Assembly: GCA_964567125.1 (NCBI GenBank)
Contig: CAZMLC010000092.1
Span: forward strand, 1-9,291
Reading direction: 5' to 3'
Source: CAZMLC01 sp964567125
GTDB taxonomy: Bacteria > Verrucomicrobiota > Kiritimatiellia > RFP12 > UBA1067
DNA: 9,291 nucleotides
Part shown: positions 5,202 to 9,291 of the stretch, piece after piece
Layout: the number at the start of each line of letters is the position of its first letter
Numbering within the stretch: position 1 is the first letter of the stretch
Notes under the pieces: model-generated
Told to the model about the DNA's origin: nothing
Seen by the model: the letters and a program-made list of their open reading frames with translations, nothing else
Database searches by the model: none
Made by a program: the position numbers and the translations under genes

Positions 5202-8200
5202 ATGAAACGTATTCAGAAATATTTCGGAATGTCGCTACTGCTTGTGGCCGGACTTGTTCAGGCCGCTGTCGTGATGGAATCGGCGCGCGAATTGCCCGTG
5301 ATTCAGGATGTGGATGTGGTGGTGGTCGGCGGTGGCTGCGGTGCGGTCTCGGCGGCGCAAGCGGCCAGCAGGATGGGCATGCGGGTCTATCTCGTAACCG
5401 CCTATGACACCCTGGGTGAAGATCTGGCGGGTACGCTTCAGGTCTGGTCAACCGGCGCGGAAATCGCTTCGTCGCCGCTGATGAAGGCGATGTTCGGCGG
5501 AACTGCGCCTTCCAACGCGGTGATGGTGTATACAACACCCTTGCAAATCAAAAAAGCGCTCGACAGCGCCTTGGTGAAGGCGGAGATTCCCTTTTTAACG
5601 GGAACGTATGCCACGGATGTGTTGCAGGATGAGCAGGGGAATGTGGCGGGCGTCGTGATGGCGAACCGCAGCGGACGGCAGGCGTTGCGCGCTAAGGTCG
5701 TGATCGATGCGACGCCGCGCGCCGTACTCGCGCGTCGCGCAGGTGCGACCTGCGCGCCCTTCCCGAAAGCGGATTACACTGTGCGCCAGGTGATTATTTC
5801 AGGACGTGCACCCGCAGGATGCACCGTGATTGAGCACGCCGATTGGACGCCCGATCCCGATAATTTCAAGCAGGGCAAGAATGCGAAGTTCAAGCCGCTG
5901 CTGCTGGAATGCGAAATGAAGGTTCCGCTGGATGGTTCGGCGCAGGGGTTCGTCGAGGCGCTCAACCGGGTGCGCGATACGACCTTTACGTTCGAACAGC
6001 TCGATGCCGCGGATCGTTTTACCTTTGTTCCGCCGGATCGCGTGATCGCGGCTAAGCCCTCGACCGTGGCCTGGGCCGATGTGGCGGCCTTGAATCTGGA
6101 GAGCTTCCGCCCGGCGAATGTGCAAGGCTTGCTGGTGCTGGGCGCCATGGGCGATGTGCCGCGCGCGGTGGCCGCGGAATTGATGAAGCCTGCGCATGCG
6201 ATTCTGCTGGGTGCGCGCCTGGGACGGCGCGCGGCGCTCGATATCAAGGCGAAGCCGGAGTCAGCGGCGAAGTCGGTTGTGACGCTGCGTGGCGCGCCCG
6301 CCAGCAATGCGGTGGCGGGCGATATCCGCGAGGTTTCCGGCACGTTGACGCATCCCTATGCGACGTGGAGCGGTAAGGTGGCCTGCGCGGCGCGCACGCT
6401 GCCGGTTCTGGGCGAGGCTGATCTCTTGATCGCCGGCGGCGGAACGACGGGAGGCCCGGCTGGCGTGGCTGCAGCGCGCAAAGGGCTTAAGACCGTGGTC
6501 GTGGAAAAACTGTACGAACTGGGCGGTGTCCAGACCGTGGGCATGATCTGCGGGTATTACTATGGTCATGTGCGCGGGTTCACTTCCGTGATCGATCAAG
6601 GCGTAAAGACCAAGGGCGCCATCCGTTCCCAGGCCAAGGCGGAATGGTACCGCTCCGAGGCGCGCACGGCCGGTGCACAGATCTGGTTCGGCTCCATGGT
6701 GGTCGGTGCGCTGGTCGAGGGCAATCAGCTTAAGGGCGTTGTCGTGGTTACACCGGAAGGTGAACGCGGCGTGATTCTGACCCGGGCGGTCTTTGATGCC
6801 ACGGGCAATGCCGATGTGGCGGCTGCGGCCGGGGAACCCACGGAATTCTATCCGGCGGAAGAGCTCAACGGCCAAGGCGTGGGCATGGCTGTGATTCGTC
6901 TGGGTGCCGGCGGACACAACAATGATTTTTCATTCGTCGACGATTCCGACGCGTCGGATATCAGCTTTTTCGGATTGCGGACGCGGACCATGACTGAGGC
7001 AGGCTGGGATGTCGCGCAGCTCGTCAATTCGCGCGAGCGTCGTCGTCTGGTCGGCGTCTTTCAGGTCTCCGCGCTGGATTTCTATACGGCACGGACCTAT
7101 CCCGATACGGTGATTCAGCACCGGAGCCGCTTTGATCTGCACGGAACTGCCAGCGGTGACTTCTTCTGGAGTCGCCAGATCCGCGGTGTCAACCATGCGA
7201 TTCTGGAGGCTAACGTGCCGTATCGCGCGTTTCTGCCGCAGCACCTGGATGGGCTGCTGGTCGGCGCCATCGGCATGAGCGCCACGCGCGATGCCATGTC
7301 GATTTTGCGCATGCAACCCGATCTGCAAAATCAGGGCTATATGGCCGCTTCGGCGGTTGCGCTTGCCAGCAAGGAGCAGTGCGCCTTGCGTGCGATTCCA
7401 GTCAAGAAACTGCAGGAGCAACTGGTGGCGGACGGTGTGATTCCCCAGGGCGTACTCAACACGCCGGATTCATATCCGCTCTCGGAAGATCTGCTGAAGC
7501 TGGAGGCTGCGATGCTGCGCGTCAATTACGACGGTCTTCAGTTCCTCATGGCTGATCCGCAGCGCGCCTTGCCGTGCGTGCTGCAAAAGTATCGCGAACT
7601 CGATACGCACAGCAGCGGACGCGATCCCGGCGTGAGTTTGGTCTATGCGCACGTTCTGGCGCTGTTGGGCGATGCGACGGGCGAGGATGAACTCGTTGAA
7701 TGGGTCTCCACAAACACGTGGACGAGCGCGTGGGATGCCGGTCTTGATGCGGGTGTCAACCGCATGTCAGCCTACATTTTGGCGCTGGGACGCATCCATT
7801 CTAAAAAGGCAATTCCCGCGATCAATCAGCAGATGGATGCGTTGGCGCAATTTAAGTATGTGCGGCCCGACTATTGCCGGGTGCTGGCGCTGGCGGTTTC
7901 CTTGATCAACGATCCGGCGTTGATTCCCGGACTGAAGACCTTGCTGCAGGCTCCGACGATGAGCGGTCATGCGATCCAGATGGGCAAGACCATTCCCACG
8001 GTCGAGGGGTATAGCAGCACAAGCGATTATCGTCAGAAATCAACGGAAAAGAATCTTACACTGCGCGAAATCAATCTGGCTGCGACGCTCTTCCGTCTCG
8101 GCGATGCCGAAGGGTTCGGTCAAAAAATTCTGGAAGCTTATGCCAAGGATCCGCGTGGTTTTTATGCAAACTATGCACGTCAGGTGCTACAAAAAAAGGG

Positions 8201-8210
8201 AGAGAAGTAA
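5202..8210 (+). CDS. Exported FAD-dependent oxidoreductase with two tandem Rossmann modules and HEAT-like tail
   Basis: This 1002-residue protein has a Sec signal peptide (Lys2-Arg3, hydrophobic 9-20, cleavage near Ala21-Ala22) and no twin-arginine motif. The first FAD_oxidored-type (PF12831-like) module spans about 36-350. It has a Gly43-x-Gly45-x-x-Ala48 nucleotide loop but Thr66 where the ribose-binding acidic residue is expected, then Leu-Gly-Glu-Asp-Leu at 71-75 and Ile-Asp-Ala-Thr at 168-171. The second spans about 404-725. It has a canonical Gly412-x-Gly414-x-x-Gly417 loop, Glu435, Leu-Gly-Gly at 440-442, Asp-Ala-Thr-Gly at 532-535, and a C-terminal Gly-Leu-Leu-Val-Gly-Ala strand at 684-689 followed by a helix. 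Residues about 765-1000 are helical pairs resembling HEAT repeats (about 813-835, 855-883, 891-916 and 952-996). The substrate is unknown. Related exported enzymes are common in PVC bacteria and are suspected of acting in polysaccharide breakdown, which is inference. The gene sits between two surface-protein genes, 13 and 3 bases away. Confidence 0.87.
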   Translation: MKRIQKYFGMSLLLVAGLVQAAVVMESARELPVIQDVDVVVVGGGCGAVSAAQAASRMGMRVYLVTAYDTLGEDLAGTLQVWSTGAEIASSPLMKAMFGGTAPSNAVMVYTTPLQIKKALDSALVKAEIPFLTGTYATDVLQDEQGNVAGVVMANRSGRQALRAKVVIDATPRAVLARRAGATCAPFPKADYTVRQVIISGRAPAGCTVIEHADWTPDPDNFKQGKNAKFKPLLLECEMKVPLDGSAQGFVEALNRVRDTTFTFEQLDAADRFTFVPPDRVIAAKPSTVAWADVAALNLESFRPANVQGLLVLGAMGDVPRAVAAELMKPAHAILLGARLGRRAALDIKAKPESAAKSVVTLRGAPASNAVAGDIREVSGTLTHPYATWSGKVACAARTLPVLGEADLLIAGGGTTGGPAGVAAARKGLKTVVVEKLYELGGVQTVGMICGYYYGHVRGFTSVIDQGVKTKGAIRSQAKAEWYRSEARTAGAQIWFGSMVVGALVEGNQLKGVVVVTPEGERGVILTRAVFDATGNADVAAAAGEPTEFYPAEELNGQGVGMAVIRLGAGGHNNDFSFVDDSDASDISFFGLRTRTMTEAGWDVAQLVNSRERRRLVGVFQVSALDFYTARTYPDTVIQHRSRFDLHGTASGDFFWSRQIRGVNHAILEANVPYRAFLPQHLDGLLVGAIGMSATRDAMSILRMQPDLQNQGYMAASAVALASKEQCALRAIPVKKLQEQLVADGVIPQGVLNTPDSYPLSEDLLKLEAAMLRVNYDGLQFLMADPQRALPCVLQKYRELDTHSSGRDPGVSLVYAHVLALLGDATGEDELVEWVSTNTWTSAWDAGLDAGVNRMSAYILALGRIHSKKAIPAINQQMDALAQFKYVRPDYCRVLALAVSLINDPALIPGLKTLLQAPTMSGHAIQMGKTIPTVEGYSSTSDYRQKSTEKNLTLREINLAATLFRLGDAEGFGQKILEAYAKDPRGFYANYARQVLQKKGEK
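8198..8204 (+). promoter_or_regulatory. Ribosome binding site of the beta-strand-repeat protein gene
   Basis: GGGAGAG lies in the last codons of the oxidoreductase gene and ends 9 bases before the ATG at 8214. A second in-frame ATG at 8223 is further from it, so 8214 is preferred. The overlap with upstream codons suggests coupled translation. Confidence 0.6.
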
Positions 8211-8213
8211 GTC

Positions 8214-9291
8214 ATGCGGATCATGCGTTTTGCAGCTGTCTTAAGTTGCGCAGGAATGGCTTTTTGTGGCCATGCCGAGGATTTTGTTACACTGGTTACC
8301 AACGACATTCCTGGGGAAACCTCGTTCAGTATGGGCTCAAAATGGTCCGATGGCCTCGAACCGCATGCGGATGCACATTACTTGGTTGATGACCGTATGC
8401 TGCGCGCACCAGGGGCTGCTGCTACCTTTGGCGGTAATTCGCTGACGCTGACAAACAGCGGGCTGCTGACGCTGCTGAGCTCTGCGCGCATCACGGTGTC
8501 CAATCTGCAGATGCGGGGTAACGGACGCATTCACAGTGGCTATAACGGCGGCACGGTGGTTCTAGCTGGAACGGGAAATATCCAGACCGCACCCGATGAA
8601 TATTTTTATTTTACCGGACGCAACAACGCGGGTTTGGTCTACTCTGACTTGACGGGCGATGGCGCACTGGCCTTCCAGATTGCGCTGGGCGGAGCGGGGT
8701 CGCTGGATTACACCTTGCTGGGCGATAACAGCGGGTTCTCTGGAAAAATCCGCGTGGCTGCCGTTGCGGGGAGGGATGCCAGTCTGACGCTGGACAATGC
8801 CAGCACGGTGCAGACGCCCATGGCCTCATTTACCGCGGATAGCATCCTGCTGCTGACCAATGCCGCACTGAATGTCTCTGCGGATACGACGCTGGCGGAG
8901 TCCAGTAACCGCGGCATTACGGTGCAAGAAGGCGGGCAGCTGGGCGCAGCCGCAGGTGCTACTTTCCAAATTGAAACGCCGGTTGCCGGCGATACGCTCA
9001 TGGCGCTGCAACCCGGGACGCTTGCGTTAACCGCCGTAAACACGTTCACGAATCTGGTGATTTCCAACGGTACGGTGCGGCTTTCGCGAACGGAAAATCT
9101 GCAAGGGATTACGCAGGGGTCAGGCCTTTTGGAAACCGCGATGCCGGTGACCAACCTGACGCTTGCGGGTGGTTTCTTTTCGGCTGGTCTGAGCAATACG
9201 GTCGCAGCCCTAGATGTCGATCGCTTGACGTTGGCAGGCGGTGGTTTGCTGGTTAATTTTGCGGCGACTACGCAGGATCTTGTCTCGGTCG
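8214..9291 (+). CDS. Autotransporter-type beta-strand-repeat surface protein, 3' end cut by window edge
   Basis: The frame opens at ATG 8214 and is still open at the window end, giving 359 visible residues. A Sec signal peptide is clear: Arg2 and Arg5, hydrophobic 6-18, and Gly-His-Ala at 19-21 before Glu22. The mature part opens with a module holding Trp44-Ser-Asp-Gly and Leu63-Arg-Ala-Pro66, followed by short Gly/Asn/Thr/Leu-rich strands typical of a right-handed beta-helix. Two stretches look like autotransporter-associated beta-strand repeats (PF12951 type): Gly-Asp-Asn-Ser-Gly-Phe-Ser-Gly at 170-177, and Asn-Thr-Phe-Thr at 276-279 leading into Ile-Ser-Asn-Gly-Thr-Val at 283-288. Such proteins in Verrucomicrobiota-related bacteria are large surface or secreted passengers. 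Whether it ends in a beta-barrel, an anchor or an enzyme domain cannot be seen. It begins 3 bases after the oxidoreductase stop, so it is almost certainly co-transcribed with it. The specific function is unknown. Confidence 0.85.
   Translation, partial: MRIMRFAAVLSCAGMAFCGHAEDFVTLVTNDIPGETSFSMGSKWSDGLEPHADAHYLVDDRMLRAPGAAATFGGNSLTLTNSGLLTLLSSARITVSNLQMRGNGRIHSGYNGGTVVLAGTGNIQTAPDEYFYFTGRNNAGLVYSDLTGDGALAFQIALGGAGSLDYTLLGDNSGFSGKIRVAAVAGRDASLTLDNASTVQTPMASFTADSILLLTNAALNVSADTTLAESSNRGITVQEGGQLGAAAGATFQIETPVAGDTLMALQPGTLALTAVNTFTNLVISNGTVRLSRTENLQGITQGSGLLETAMPVTNLTLAGGFFSAGLSNTVAALDVDRLTLAGGGLLVNFAATTQDLVSV

Noticed and set aside
6261..6917. Minus-strand open frame of 218 codons opposite the oxidoreductase gene
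   Set aside because: It is His/Arg-rich antisense to a strongly supported coding region, with no start signal or domain pattern.
8192..8198. A AAA AAG heptamer, the dnaX-type slippery sequence, in the correct frame at the end of the oxidoreductase gene
   Set aside because: A -1 shift would only add a tail of a few dozen residues that reads like an out-of-frame shadow of the next gene. No stimulatory structure was evident, and the Lys codons are a normal C-terminus.
8208..8216. Stop and next start are in the same frame, so readthrough could fuse the oxidoreductase to the beta-strand-repeat protein
   Set aside because: The downstream protein has its own signal peptide and ribosome binding site, so a fusion would bury a signal peptide; separate products are far more likely.

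Overview
The window looks like chromosomal DNA from a Gram-negative bacterium of the PVC group. A Kiritimatiellota, Lentisphaerota or Verrucomicrobiota member is most likely. I infer this from the kinds of protein present: exported FAD-dependent oxidoreductases with a helical-repeat tail, a large discoidin-like surface protein, an autotransporter-type beta-strand-repeat passenger, and a Tad-type secretion protein next to FHA and PEGA proteins. No rRNA or other marker gene is present, so the assignment rests on gene content only. No tRNA, rRNA, CRISPR array, transposase, phage gene or origin was seen.

The left third (1-2719) is one minus-strand operon read leftwards. It runs from a TadC-like type II secretion F-domain membrane protein, through an FHA-domain single-pass membrane protein, to an exported PEGA-repeat protein whose 3' end is cut by the window edge. 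The genes are 2 and 9 bases apart and lack good ribosome binding sites, so they are probably translationally coupled. Together they look like the accessory end of a Tad/type IV pilus-like machine with a phosphothreonine-reading membrane component.

A roughly 240-base AT-rich divergent intergenic region (2720-2959) holds candidate promoters for both directions and a cluster of ATGATA-type short repeats.

The right two thirds (2960-9291) is a plus-strand operon of three exported proteins, each with a Sec signal peptide and a clear Shine-Dalgarno sequence. The first is a 742-residue protein with three discoidin (F5/8 type C)-like modules, a fourth beta-sandwich and a short C-terminal module. The second is a 1002-residue protein with two tandem FAD-type Rossmann modules and a HEAT-like tail. 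The third is the N-terminal 359 residues of a beta-strand-repeat (autotransporter passenger-like) protein that runs off the right edge. The intergenic gaps are 13 and 3 bases.

The most striking points are the exported double-Rossmann flavoprotein whose first module lacks the usual ribose-binding acidic residue, its operonic pairing with two non-catalytic surface proteins, and a perfect 13-bp inverted repeat with a 4-base loop inside the first gene of the operon.
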